From Angiostrongylus vasorum (lineage: Eukaryota; Nematoda; Chromadorea; Rhabditida; Metastrongylidae): a stretch of DNA of 64,000 nt. The stretch covers positions 868,001 through 932,000 of the forward strand of contig JADANN010000013.1 of NCBI GenBank assembly GCA_018806985.1. The letters are read 5' to 3'. A model generated the notes under the pieces. It made no database searches. It was not told where the DNA came from and saw only the letters and a program-made list of their open reading frames with translations. Below, piece after piece: positions 22,010 to 33,446 of this stretch. Within the stretch, counting starts at the first letter, position 1. Each line of letters starts with the position of its first letter. The position numbers were made by a program, and so were the translations under genes.

Positions 22010-22309
22010 TTTCCTGAAGAAACTGTCATAGAAATCGTTTTCGGCTGGAGTATTTTCTAGTACAAAACTCTCTGCAACAAAAGTCGGAGCTGTTATTGGT
22101 TCATATTTTCGCAAAACGATTGTACCACAAACGAGATTGTTTGATGGAACGTCGTAGTTCGTTTTTTGTCCGACTACAATGACGCACATTGGGTCGTTGA
22201 CTGAGCTCAAAGTGCTCAGTACGAAATGATCCGTAACAAATATGTCACTTAACTGCAACAACGGTTTTCCGTCGTCTTGCGGTAGAGAGATGATGCAAGA
22301 CGGACACAT
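22010..22309 (-). CDS. Unidentified open reading frame, about 100 codons
   Basis: An ATG at 22307-22309 opens a frame with good codon use for about 100 residues (MCPSCIISLPQDDGKP, then KTNYDVPSNNLVCGTIVLRK, ending ENDFYDSFFR), after which it runs into a family D element. An upstream acceptor-like GATTTTAG exists near 22346. No transmembrane segment, signal peptide or known motif is seen. It may be an exon disrupted by the fold-back insertion or part of an unknown mobile element. Confidence 0.35.
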
Positions 22310-22669
22310 TCAGCACCGCGTCGGCCGTGTTGTCCCTAAAATCGATCGATATTGTCTTAGTTGCGCCTTAGTGCCTATCTTTGGATCTATACATCTCTGT
22401 CCTTTTCTACCTATTACTTGTTTCCGCACGTAGTAATTATTCATTGCTTTTGTTTTCTATCGTGTTTCAATTGTTTTTGTAAGTAATTTTTGTTTACATT
22501 TAGTGTTTATTTGGTTCTCTTACTTCGATATTTATGTCCTATCATTATTTTATTTACACGTTCAGCATCTGAGTAGTGGGCACAAGTAGGAAGCAGTTAT
22601 TACACAAAACGAAGACATTCGATGAGAAAGTAAGAAAGATTAACAGCTGACGAATTAACAACAATCCAC

Positions 22670-24485
22670 ATTGAAACTGAATTACTGGCGACAGTCCAAT
22701 GCTGGCAACAATCCAGTAATGACGTCGACTATTGGCAACAATCAAGTAATACCACCTGCTGGCAGTAATTCAACAGTGGGTTGATCTATTGGTAGTGATC
22801 CAATAGTGCCACCTATTCGCAAGGCTACAATAGTGTCACGTATTGGCAACAATCCATTGTTGCTGTGATCGTTGGCATAAATCCAAGGGCTCCTCCTATT
22901 GGCGAGATTCCAATGGTGTTACAATATTGGCAAGGTTCCAGTCATGTCGCGTATTGGCAACAATCCATTGTTGCTGTGATCTGTTGGCACAAATCCAAGG
23001 GGTCCGCCTATTGGCAAGATTCCAATGGTGTTACAATATTGGCAAGATTCCAGTCGTGTCGCGTATTGGCAACAATCCATTGTTGCTGTGATCTATTGGC
23101 ACAAATCCAAGAGCTCCACCTATTGGCACAAATCCAAGGGGTCCGCCTATTGGCAGCAACCCAATGTTGTCACCTATTGACAAGATTCCAGTCGTGTCGT
23201 GTATTGGCAACAATCCATTGTTGCCATGATCTATTGGCACAAATCCAAGGGCCTTATGTTTGGCAAGAGTCCAATGGTGTTACGTATTGGCAAGGTTCCA
23301 GTCGTGTCGCGTATTGGCAACAATCCATTGTTGCCATGATCTATTGGCACAAATCCAAGGGCCTCATGTTTGGCAAGAGTCCAATGGTGTTACGTATTGG
23401 CAAGGTTCCAGTCGTGTCGCGTATTGGCAACAATCCATTGTTGCTGTGATCTATTGGCACAAATCCAAGGCCCCGCCTATTGGCAGCAACCCAGTGTTGT
23501 CACCTGTTGGCAAGATTCCAGTCGTACCACGTATTGGCAACAATCCATTGTTGCTGTGATCTATTGGCACAAATCCAAGGGCCTCATCTATTGGCAAGAG
23601 TCCAATAGTGTTACGTATTAGCAAGATTCCAGTCGCTTCACATATTGGCAACAATCCATTGTTGCTGTGATCTATTGGCACAAAGCCAAGGGCCCCGCCT
23701 ATTGGCAAGAGTCCATTGGTGTTACGTATTCGCAACGATCCGATGGTCACGCGATCTACTGGCAACGACCCAATAGTGACGTGACCTACTGGCAACAATC
23801 CAGTGGCCCCGCCTATTGGCAGCAACCCAATGTAGTCACCTATTGGCAAGATTCCAATGTTGTCACCTGTTGGCAAGATTCCAGTCGTACCACGTATTGG
23901 CAACAATCCATTGTTGCTGTGATCTATTGGCACAAATCCAAGGGCCTCATCTATTGGCAAGAGTCCAATAGTGTTACATATTGGCAAGATTCCAGTGGTG
24001 TCGCGTATTGGCAGCAATCCATTGTTGCTGTGATCTGTTGGCACAAATCCAAGGGCCCCGCCTATTGGCAAAAGTCCAATGCTGTTACGTATTGGCAACG
24101 ATCCGATGGTCACGCGATCTACTGGCAACGACCCAATAGTGACGTGACCTACTGGCAACAATCCAGTGGCCTCGCCTATTAGCAGCAACCCAATGTAGTC
24201 ACCTATTGGCAAGATTCCAATGGTGCTACATATTGGCATGATTCCAGTCGTGTCACGTATCGGCAACAATGCATTGTTGACGTGATCTATTGGCAAAAGT
24301 CCAAGCATCTCGCCTATTGGCAGGAATTAGTTGTGTTACATATTGCCAAGAATGCAATATTGATGAGATCTACTGGCAGCAGTCCAGTAGTGATGTCAAT
24401 TACTGGCAACAGTCCAAAGGTGATGTCGATTACTGGCAACATTCCAATAGGGATGCTAATCACTGGAAACCACAAAATCCAGAAG
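22670..24485. repeat. Minisatellite, 27-30 bp units, about 60 copies
   Basis: Tandem units of the form ATTGGCAASAWTCCA plus 12-15 variable bases, for example ATTGGCAACAATCCATTGTT and ATTGGCAAGATTCCAGTCGT. Higher-order blocks of several units repeat. Unit lengths are multiples of three, so long frames stay open on both strands: a plus frame rich in Tyr-Trp-Gln every 9-10 residues and a 285-codon minus frame (23451-24308) with Gly-Leu-Leu-Pro-Ile repeats. Each unit holds an ATTGG and often a CCAAT, forming short hairpins. Edges fade near 22670 and 24485. Confidence 0.9.
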
Positions 24486-24508
24486 AAGTTTAGTTCGTTG
24501 GAGTAAAA

Positions 24509-24969
24509 TTAGAGTGTTTGTGTCGGAAGATGAACGATTAGCGGTATTTGCTCGCATGATGTCAGTAAGAATCTTTCGTTCGCCGTTGTTGACTGAACGA
24601 ATTCTTTGTAGGCGATTATGTGTAGTCCGAATATTGTCGGGTGTGTGCTGAGGTCGGTCTGCTCCTCGACGACGTCATAACCTCGTTGTAGAAGTTTGAA
24701 TGATCGGAAGAAAAAGCACTCTACAACTTTCCTATCAAGATTCGAATCATGATTGTTTATTAAATATTGAATTAGTACTTGGTTGACGGGGAACTGATTT
24801 TGTTAAAACGAGTGGTTCACACAGACATTTTAGAACCTCGGAGAATTCCGATGATCGCCGAGTTTGGTGAGCCATCGAAGTGCCATAAATATTTAATTAC
24901 AAAAGCGTTTTCTATTCTCAAACGCACAGGATACTGGTACGAGTTCGCGAAGTCGATATCCACAAGGAC
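24509..24969 (-). CDS. Unidentified candidate exons next to the minisatellite
   Basis: Exon 24509-24720 (acceptor GAAAGTTGTAG, stop TAA at 24509-24511) reads CFFFRSFKLLQRGYDVVEEQ and onward for about 70 residues. A second open block at 24901-24969 reads VLVDIDFANSYQYPVRLRIE and ends at a GTAATT donor. Both have coding-like composition, but the phases do not join and the second block has no clear acceptor. The overlapping plus-strand frame at 24779-25006 is also open. No family recognised. Confidence 0.3.
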
Positions 24970-25009
24970 CAAGGGAGAGGGAGGGGGTAGGAGGAGAGTG
25001 TTTTAGAGC

Positions 25010-25500
25010 GCCTCCTCTAAGGTGGTCGTTAACATTTTAAAGACATACGTAGTAATCATGACAAAGGCTATTCAATGTTTGTATTCCGTAGATGGTTGAC
25101 GTTGAGGAAACGATCACAAAAGGAGGGAAAAAAAAAGGTTGAACGACCTAAGAAACTGGGTAAAATCTGTTAGAGTAACCTGTTTTCTCCAAAATCCTAC
25201 CAGAATTGGCCCTGATCTCTATAGTGCACTAATAACCTAGCACTTCTCTACTATTGAAATTACAGGATTTCATCGTTGGCACTTCTGTAATGCAGTAAAT
25301 AGCTAGAATTTGAAAAGAGCTCTAATAAACGACATTTCAAATTGTGATCCCCGCCTGCAAATAGGATTGCCTATAAGTACTTACTGCAGGCCTAAAATCT
25401 AATCACAGTTGTCAACAGTCGAAATCTAACCGAGACTAGTTTTTTATGTGTTCAGATGCTCACTAAAATAAGGAATTCTTCACGTTAGCCGCTACATAAT
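25010..25500. other. No gene or repeat recognised
   Basis: A/T-rich intergenic or intron sequence. No convincing exon and no copy of the dispersed families seen. Confidence 0.35.
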
Positions 25501-25760
25501 AGCACGTATAGCGCAGTGGACAGAAGCGCTCAGCAATGCGCCGCGTCTTTGGTTCACTCTCGCCTGGCAAAAAAGAGCAAGCTGCCACCTTCCGTCTTGA
25601 ATGCACCAAACTTCTCTGGGAAGGTGGAATAAGTGACTTAATAGATTGTTAAGCCCACACTACTGATTTTGTAGACCAAATATGCATTGAATCACCTCTA
25701 CAATGCTATGAATGGAATCGAATGCAAAGCGAATCCCTAGCGTATTGATCACCACCGAAT
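25500..25760 (+). mobile_element. SINE family B copy, diverged
   Basis: Plus-strand head GCACGTATAGCGCAGTGGAC, body with GCAAAAAAGAGCAAGC in place of the core, and an end in GGAATCGAATGCAAAGCG. Confidence 0.55.
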
Positions 25761-26254
25761 GTTTAAACAATGATTGAAGCAATTTACCGAAGTGGTAGTG
25801 CTAAGGCATCAGCTAACATTAGATCGAGACTCGGAGCCAACTGACGATTTCTTCGTATGAGAACGTCAGCACAGGTATCAACGCCAATCATCAGTACAGA
25901 TGGACAGGTGTATTTCGCTTCACCACAACCTGAAACTAGTAATACACCTATACTGTAATCTGCAGTAAGAATGTTTCTTTTTATGTCTTAGTACCAACTT
26001 CGTGTCAGTTCAATAACCTAGTGAAGGACTTCTTGATCGTAAGAATGGTCCTCTTCGGTGATCGTGAGCAAACAATAGATGCAAATTTACGTGGATCCCT
26101 TGGAATCTAGGTCTTGATTTTCACGGAATGATACCAATCATAGCTCGAGAAATTTTGTTGGGTTTCATAAGAAATTGGTACGGGGAATAGAAATCTGGAC
26201 TGAGAAATGATGTTAAGGTTTATTTTTCGAGGATTTCGTGAATTTATGAAAATT

Positions 26255-26660
26255 CTTTGATGTGCCTCCCAACGGGTTTATCGCCTCATCGTGGCTGGGA
26301 GGTGTTCCTGGGTGTCGGACTGCGATGTACAGCGGGGGATTCGTCCCCCCGGCAGGGTCTCCCAAGCTGAGAAGGAGTCCGGCGTTTCCATCAGGAAGCC
26401 TAGCTAAGAGTAAACCAATACCAGGATCCACCACCGTCTTGGTATCAAAGTCGTATGGTGGCAAATCTCCCTCTGATCCACAAGGGCTGCGACTGCCTGT
26501 CGTGGTGACGACCTGGAGCAGACTTTGGCCAGGCTGACCTCGGGATTCCAGGGAACCACAATGGCTTAACCAGCAAATCTTCGATAAATGGCGATTATGC
26601 TGGGGCGCGCACAACCAGTGAGGACGGGTCGTTCAAGTGTCAAGTGTCAAGTGTCGTTGA
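26255..26660 (+). mobile_element. Family A retroposon copy with clear tandem tail
   Basis: Best example of the family in sense orientation: it starts GCCTCCCAACGGGTTTATCG and ends GGGTCGTTCAAGTGTCAAGT followed by one more TCAAGTG unit. Three TCAAGTG units form the 3' tail. Confidence 0.75.
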
Positions 26661-26721
26661 TATTTTGAAGGTGATTAACTTTTTTCTTGATGGGATACGA
26701 TTTTTTTTCATGCTGATGCAG

Positions 26722-27580
26722 CATAGGTGGGAAATTATGGTTTGTCGTTAACATCAACTACGACGACGTTGGCTTCCTTTTCGAGGTAACCAACCAGGGT
26801 TACTGTATGGTTGATCTTGTCAACGGCATGTTTAGCTAAGGTGTTTGAACAATTGGTACCAGCTCGAATCAAATATGCACGCTTTGAAATACGTTCATTT
26901 TAATAGATTCATAAGAAATAAGGAAAAGAACAGATAAAGCATTCGGCGATGAGCAATCGTTAAGTTGTCCCCATGCATTCGGCTCCAATCGTGGCATCGT
27001 AGACGTGGTTGAATGCATATTTACCAGTATACAATGACTTGCAGTTGCCTACTGATGTGTCAAGTTAGTGCTTCATACTCCCAAACAAGTCTGGTATCAA
27101 TTTTTTGCATCCCTGAAGTGTGGAAGACTTGACTTGTCTTGGCGCGGAATCGAACAACGGCTATGGGTTGCATCGTAAGGCACCTCTAATCACTGAATCC
27201 CTTAAAAGTCATTCATTTCAGATTAGTGACAACTGTACTCACCCACATCAATCACAATACTACCTGGACTTTGCTGTTCGACAAATTTCAGCACTTTTGG
27301 CCACACTCTTGGTGATGATCGACGATGCTCCTTATTCTGATAGGTGGCTAGTCGAGAGTACACCGAATGCACGTATTCGTTCTCGAGCTCCTGGCTCATT
27401 GTAAGCGCACACTATAGTTTCGTCAAAGATTTTCCAGCTGTTCAGATCAACATATTGACAACAAGAGTTTTAGATAGACAATTCACTGAACAGGGTTATT
27501 GCGTGCTGACTTCGCCGTCCTTGTCGCCGTTTGTGTCGAAATGTTTGCAGATTGTTCGATCTTTCGTCACGAATCGATAA
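26722..27580 (+). CDS. Unidentified three-exon gene end
   Basis: Exons 26722-26785, 27222-27357 and 27438-27580 have compatible phases, with GTAACC and GTACAC donors and GATGCAG, TCATTTCAG and TTTTCCAG acceptors. The last exon ends at TAA 27578-27580. The product segment reads WFVVNINYDDVGFLFE, then YYLDFAVRQISALLATLLVM with a conserved look, then VQINILTTRVLDRQ and a tail ending SFVTNR. Codon use is strongly biased to C/T in third positions. A SINE B copy sits in the first intron. I do not recognise the family. Confidence 0.5.
26935..27200 (-). mobile_element. SINE family B copy, diverged
   Basis: Tail GCATTCGGCGATGAGCAATC, GATTGAATGCATATTTACC-like block, degraded core (CAAACAAGTCTGGTATC) and head remnant near 27180. 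It lies in an intron of the unidentified gene 26722-27580. Confidence 0.6.
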
Positions 27581-28270
27581 TTATAGAATGTACAGAGCCG
27601 TGGGCAGTTACGTCGATCTAAAATTGATTTTTCCTGAGACATTTCTTTGATATATCACGAAAATTTAACACATAACATTAGAACAGTATGGCTTTGCGAC
27701 GGATCGATAAGCATGTTTTGTATTATTCCACCCGTTCATTTCTCCAGATATCTCTAAGAGATTCATTTTACTCAAATGTGCATGAGTAGAGACTATGAAA
27801 GGAAGAATAACATCCGTTATACAGAAAAAATTTAGCAAGATCGTTACCTACGAGGAAGTAGAAGAATTTACAAGTAACTGAAGGGAAGCCTTAAAAGATG
27901 TAAACAATATAGAAGAGATGCTGGTAGATTTCGAGAAAATTTCTTTGGTGAGGATAGAACAAACGCTTTCTTTTTTCTGACAAATAGACGTTTTTGCAGA
28001 ATTAGACGGTACTGAACAGTGAAGTAGGTCACAAGGGTGATCGATAATTTACTATTGCTGTTGAGGTAGTGTTATAGTCAGCGCTTCATTTCTTTTATCG
28101 TTTCCATCACATTTCACTCTCTCTCCATCTCTGCCTTATATCAGAATTTTCTTTAACACATTGGTTAAAAAGTGAGCCATATATGTGTCATGTGCCTGGC
28201 CTCAATATTGCCTTTACATACACTTGTGTTGATTGAGGTATACATAAATACAGACAGACATGCCTACGTG
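27581..28270. other. No gene recognised
   Basis: A/T-rich sequence. Nothing beyond short chance frames. Confidence 0.35.
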
Positions 28271-28276
28271 TACATA

Positions 28277-28286
28277 TATATATGTA

Positions 28287-28319
<33 letters not shown>

Positions 28320-28333
28320 CATATATATATATC
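28277..28333. repeat. TA microsatellite
   Basis: Run of TA dinucleotides interrupted by TG and TC. The apparent Tyr/Ile-rich frame across it is a by-product. Confidence 0.9.
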
Positions 28334-28839
28334 GCGCTGTTTAATTTATTTTTATCCATTTATTTAGTTTCTAATTTATTTTGTATTTGTTTTATTTGTT
28401 TACTTATTTTGAGATTGCTGACTTACTTTGTACTGAGTTTTGAAGGATGAAATGTGAAATGCTAAGGTAAAGTTCAGTGAACGTCTGCTATCATCGTCGT
28501 TGTGTTGACAGCAAAGTGACTGACGATGTCGACAGCATGGACGGGTTGTCGTCCTGTGCTTTTATAAGATAGACCGATGATGGAAAAGTAAAGTACGGTA
28601 ATGACCATCGGAACCATTCTCCAAATGTCTTTTGTTATTCGATCGATTGACGTGCTATTTGAGAAGTCTCTTGCACTGGTCAAACTTGCGGAAATTTTCA
28701 GGCTCAGCTTCACATCTTGTATGAAGCTTTAAAAAAGATAAAAAGCTGTTAGTTTTTGTAAGGAAAGATATTGGGTCTAGCGGACTTGGGTGAAACTTCT
28801 AGAACTCTGGCCGAAAACATTCTGACTGTTTTCTTATCA

Positions 28840-29240
28840 ATTTTAACCTTTTTATTTACTGCTTACTCTTTTTAATGGCAGGGTTTAATTGCGAAATATA
28901 ACTTCGAGTGAAGCTGAGATATTTGCAAAACTCTGGACCGCAGGTGCCTATGGTGGAGAACGAACGCGCTATTGTCCTTTCCGGGGAGTAAGTAATTGTG
29001 ATTATAACTATAGCCTCAGCTTAACTGGGTTCATTGCCGATTTGGGCTCCCCAGATCAGTCCCGTTGACGGGTGATTGCTGATAGCAAAAGATCGACAGG
29101 ACTAGCTAAGAGACAGGCGAAACGAAGGACCCGCATGGCGTGGTGCTGAACGTGTTACTTCCCGGGAAGGACAATTGCGAGTTCGTTCCTCACCATAGGC
29201 ACCTGCGGTCGAGAGTTTTGCAAATATCTCAGCTTCATTG
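28840..29240. mobile_element. Family D copy, composite
   Basis: Left part AACCTTTTTATTTACTGC ... AACGAACGCGCTATTGTCC, then a second arm GCCTCAGCTTAACTGGGTTC ... GCATGGCGTGGTGCTGAACG ... GAGTTTTGCAAATATCTCAGC. The two arms are inverted copies of each other's tRNA-like segment. Confidence 0.6.
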
Positions 29241-29569
29241 TTTTCTTATCGTTAAACACAAGGCGAATCTGACAGTGGTATCCAGTGGTAGTGAAGTGGA
29301 CCAAGATTATTATCTTCTGTCAGTTGTTATTCTTACACTGGAATTAATTTGTGTCATCTCCGTTACCTCGTCGATCATTTGCCGATTGAACGCTTACGGA
29401 TGTAGTCTCCTTCATTCGTCTCTGTCGTTAGCCAGAGTTTTTCAACGGACTCCGTCGTCCAATCAGATGACACGACCATGCTTTCGACAAGATATCCTTT
29501 TTTTGAACTATTATTTTGACTAGAAGATAGGAAGCAAGAGGTAGCCCTTCTGATTCTGTCATGGCATAC

Positions 29570-29725
29570 GTTCACTCTTAGATAGCTGAGTTAACGGTTG
29601 AAAATGAAGACCACCACTGTTTGGGGGATCCTTCTGGAAGAGGAAACCCCATTGTACATTGCTACTCAACGCAAACAAGGGCCGTAAAGTGACGAGAAAG
29701 CAGTAAATCGTTGAAAGACTTTCTA
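29570..29725 (-). mobile_element. Family A fragment, decayed
   Basis: Weak match to one end of the family (GATCCTTCTGGAAGAGG, CATTGCTACTCAACGC, GAGAAAGCAGTAAATCGTTG), in the orientation of the 340-740 copy. Confidence 0.35.
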
Positions 29726-30268
29726 CATTGAAGAAATTGAAGTGTTTTTAAGGATTTTTAGGAGTTCATGGAAAAGCACCTTCTTTCTACAGTTGTGGGA
29801 TTGTGGGGAAAATCGGATTTGCACACTGTTTTGCGATTGTTTCGCCACTTACGTAAAGTCAAAGCTATTAGGACCCTATGCCATAATGAGCGATTCTATG
29901 AGAATGAAGAAATGTTAAGAGATGGTAAAAGAGCAGACCAATGAGAAAACAACAAAACTCGAAGAAGTTTCAAGTTACGGAGCTCATAAATAGTCTAAGG
30001 AAACGTAAAAGGAAATAGTAGAGCGACGCATAGAACAATGCAGTGTTATGAACAGAAAAACTGAAAATAAGGGAAAAAAAACTGAAGTGATAGATTACAA
30101 AAACAAGAAAGGAAAGCTTAAAAAAAAGCTAAGATATCTGTGAAAACAACACATTCGATATAAGTACCGATTGTACTATGTGATATGGCATGACGTACAC
30201 AAAGTTCCTGGATTATGGTAGCAGAGTGGCGCCTTTACTAAAGTGGTAAACGATGGATGAAGCGCTAC

Positions 30269-30617
30269 CTCATGAGAGTTCGTGTTGGAATTCCCTTTAG
30301 CATTATTCGATCGAAAAGTGGTCGACTGGAACTGGACGAGAATGCCCGTCGCTTAAGTGAACGAAACACTTTACTCTCATGAAGAATAACCACATAGAGT
30401 AATGGATTAGCTTGAACGATTGTAGTTGTCTCTTTGTCAGCTCAACTTTCTGAAATCGGATACATAATGAGCCTTTAGTATGATCGACAGATAGGGAAGT
30501 TCCTAAATGTATTCGATGAGATTTGGAAGGGGTAGAAGAAGTTGGACAACATTTATTTACAGCATCGTGGTGTCCGTTCTCATTTGTCTCCAGCATCATC
30601 TGTTCCATTAGTTCGAA
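30269..30617 (-). CDS. Unidentified small-exon chain
   Basis: Three minus-strand exons, 30561-30617 (19 codons), 30375-30449 (25 codons) and 30269-30331 (21 codons), are all phase 0 and joined by introns of 111 and 43 bp with GTAAAT and GTAAAG donors and GATTTCAG and CTCGTCCAG acceptors. The product reads FELMEQMMLETNENGHH, then KVELTKRQLQSFKLIHYSM with WLFFMR, then FQSTTFRSNNAKG. The first acceptor (GAAAAAG) is weak. A further donor GTAGCG at 30268 suggests the chain continues. No family recognised. Confidence 0.4.
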
Positions 30618-30864
30618 CTTTTTCATGCATTTTTATTGTTACTTGACACATATGGTATTTTGTGGAACCAAGTGAAGATAAGGAGAGTGATGGTGAATTA
30701 AAGTTGTAACTTCAGATCCAGCAGAATTTCAATGTTTTGATGTTCTTGAATTGTTAACGAATCGTAGTTCATATTACGCTTTCAGATTGTAAGAAAGATA
30801 AACTGAAAAGTTTACAACAAAGGCAAAACAAATAAAGACATTGTATTTACAACGGTGTATAAAA

Positions 30865-31135
30865 GGATGAAGCTCTCGGCATTGATCAAACCTTGAGGGA
30901 TGTGCCATGCATCTTCATTAAGCATCGCTGGAGGTGATTGAATGCATATCTGGCCTTTACAGTAACTCGCGGTGGCCTACGGATGTATCCAGCCAGTGCT
31001 GCCATCCCTACCAGACAAGTCTGGTAGCTAATCTACCGACCCCGGAAGGATGGAACGCTTGGTGGGCCATGGGCGCGGGGAATCGATTCCACGTGTGTCG
31101 CAGTGGCGCCTCCAACCACTGCGCCACACGCGCCC
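30865..31135 (-). mobile_element. SINE family B copy, reference example
   Basis: Best preserved copy. On the minus strand the head reads GGCGCGTGTGGCGCAGTGGT (A box TGGCGCAGTGG), then GGAATCGATTCC (B box), then the core ACCAGACTTGTCTGGTAG, a GATGCTTAATGAAG block and the end GATCAATGCCGAGAGC. The tRNA-like start marks it as RNA polymerase III derived. Confidence 0.8.
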
Positions 31136-31477
31136 TAATGGACCACAACGGTGTATAGGTTTTGATAATTTGTTCTGGCTAGAGGAACATTGTTTTATTG
31201 TAGTGATTAATATTCCTCAATGATGTATTGCCATTATCGCGGTAAGACATTCTTTGATATGGAACTGCGACGAACATCAACATCAAGCTTATCTTCTCAG
31301 TATGATCATTATGATGCAGGTTGAGAAGGAATTTGGAATCTTTATCCAGAGGTCCGCATAAGAGTAACCTATCTCCTTAAACTTTTTTTTACTATTTGCT
31401 ATACGGTGCGGCATCATATGTATCATTTTGTGAGGATGCCAGCACTTCTTGCATTTTATTCGTTTCCCCACATCCAG

Positions 31478-31615
31478 AAACCGCAAAGGTCTTCGAAATT
31501 TCTGTGTGTGGCTTCGGATGTTAGCTTACGATTTCTTCGTGTTCGTCACGAATTGAATGATGGCCGAATCGATGCTCCCTGGAATCCTGTGATTGTCGTG
31601 CTGGGGCGTTCTCCC
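31478..31615 (+). CDS. Unidentified internal exon
   Basis: 46 codons, phase 0 at both ends, between a TTTCCCCACATCCAG acceptor and a GTAAAT donor. It reads KPQRSSKFLCVASDV, then RVRHELNDGRIDAPWNPVIV and ends LGRSP. Composition and splice sites are convincing for a real exon, but I do not recognise the family. It may belong with the exons at 33447-34051. Confidence 0.4.
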
Positions 31616-32369
31616 GTAAATTAAAGAGTGTCAGCATGCCCCAGACTAGTCTAATAGCAACTTCCCAACCCCATGCGGATGAGAAGCTAGGTTTACCCAA
31701 AGTGGCGAGATCACCACCACTAGGTTAGGTCGTTGTTTATCCCATTGAAGTAATATAAAGAGAACTGATCGTTGAAAAAAACTGAACGGTCACCTGGGAA
31801 TGTTCTGGAAAAGTGACCTTGGAACACCATTACAAGGAGAAAACTTTTCCAAATGGTCGGATGGAAAATATGTCTAGATAATGCGATTCCTAACGATCTC
31901 GGTGTTTCAGTAAAAATGAGAACATTCCGAACTAGTTGGAAAAAAAATATGTTGAGGTCACACAATCCTGGCGATTAAAAGGAGAAAAGTTGATCCAGTC
32001 GTCTGAACCTGGCTGTAGCTAGACGTGGGTCTACTACTGCAGTACATTATTTCTAGAAATTTACCATTCACCTTCTATAACAAGGCTAAACCTTTAACAA
32101 TATTTTCGTAATATCTACATGATAACGCTTCAAGCGCAGGATCTCGGTATTGGCTTTCAACGTATTCTCTGTGACTGACGAGGAAAATCGGAATCACAAC
32201 GATGAAATCGGATTAGATGTATTCACTTCAGTGGTTTCGCGAATGGCTTTTTTCGTATATGTTGAAATGCGATAAACGGAAACGGGTGCGCTTATCCCGC
32301 TCGATTAGAGCTAAATAGAAGTCTCTCATTTGGGAAACAGCTTCAACCAAGCATTATGCTATAAAAGCT

Positions 32370-32645
32370 CTAAAAAAAGCTCTCGGCGTTGATCAATCCA
32401 TGAGGGATGAGCCATGCATTCGACCCCATTAAGCATCGTTTGGAGGTGATTGAATGCATATATGGCCTTTACTATGATTCGCCGTGGCCTACCGATGTAT
32501 CGAGCCAGTGCTGCTATCCTCCGAGACAAATCTGGCACCAATTTGCCGAACCCGAAGGCATGGAAAACTCGGTGGGCCAGGGGCGCGGGAATGGACCCCT
32601 ATGTGTATTGCAGGGCGCCTCCGACCACTGCTCCACGCGCGCCTT
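32370..32645 (-). mobile_element. SINE family B copy
   Basis: Well-preserved: tail AGCTCTCGGCGTTGATCAATC, TCGAGCCAGTGCTGCTATCC, core-like GACAAATCTGGCACC and head GCGCGTGGAGCAGTGGTCGG on the minus strand. Confidence 0.75.
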
Positions 32646-33446
32646 TATGCTATAGCAGAGCAAAATGTATCGACTTTCTCGGGGATGTCCCTTCGTCTAA
32701 AAAAAGTAAAAAATAAAGATACTGGTACAAAAATGTGGTTTTCTTTGTGTGCTTCAAGCCAATGGATGCCACTGGACAGTTCTGGGCTGTGACAGAGAGG
32801 AATGGAAGCTTTGCCGGTGCATGTTCGGGTTATTTCGTGACTTAGAGTGTTACATGTAACAAGTATGCCAATAGCAGAGACACGTTAACATAGTTAAACC
32901 TTTAAGTGAGTTGTTCGACGGACACCTTACTAACCCGTGCGACGCAAATGGCAGGATCCTTCACCTTTTCTCAGGAAACATTTTCTTAGGTCTATAACGA
33001 ACACTTTTCACCGAACTGATTTCTTTACCGTCGTATTTATCTTTCGATTTACTTAGGAAGGAAAGAGAACTCTATGAAGTTATATATTCTCTTTATACAA
33101 TGTTTAAAAAAAGCGAGAAGGGTAAGCTAACATTGAGAAAAAACTGCACTTGTTCTACTGGCTATAACGAAGTCATTCTTTGTATTCATCTATTATTTAC
33201 CAAACAAGTTATCCAAAGCACTCCAATAAGTGAGGATTTATCAACGAGAAAGAAATTCTAGCCGCATAACAAAGTTCAAAGCTTAGACTTTTTCTTGAGA
33301 TGCTTTTTTTCTCGTGATTTACTTAGTCGTCATGAAAGACTTAGTACTAGCATTTCGATACCATCACCATTATCATTAATCACCATTGTCATCAATGAAC
33401 AGCGTGCAACGTAGCAATGAGCCCATTGGTGCATGATTTATTCCAG

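Noticed and set aside
22670..24485. CRISPR array
   Set aside because: Units are contiguous 27-30 bp variants with no unique spacers, and the surroundings are eukaryotic. It is a minisatellite.
28172..28450. 92-codon open frame with Tyr/Ile runs
   Set aside because: It crosses a TA microsatellite and lacks splice signals or codon bias.
28474..28713. LETM1-like exon, from DIWRMVP on the minus strand
   Set aside because: A single short motif in one of two competing open frames; an alternative frame with a good acceptor ends in a stop (RKFDQCKRLLK). Neither could be supported.
29140..29523. 127-codon plus-strand frame with a hydrophobic segment
   Set aside because: The first third is family D repeat, the opposite strand is also open, and no acceptor or donor supports the rest.
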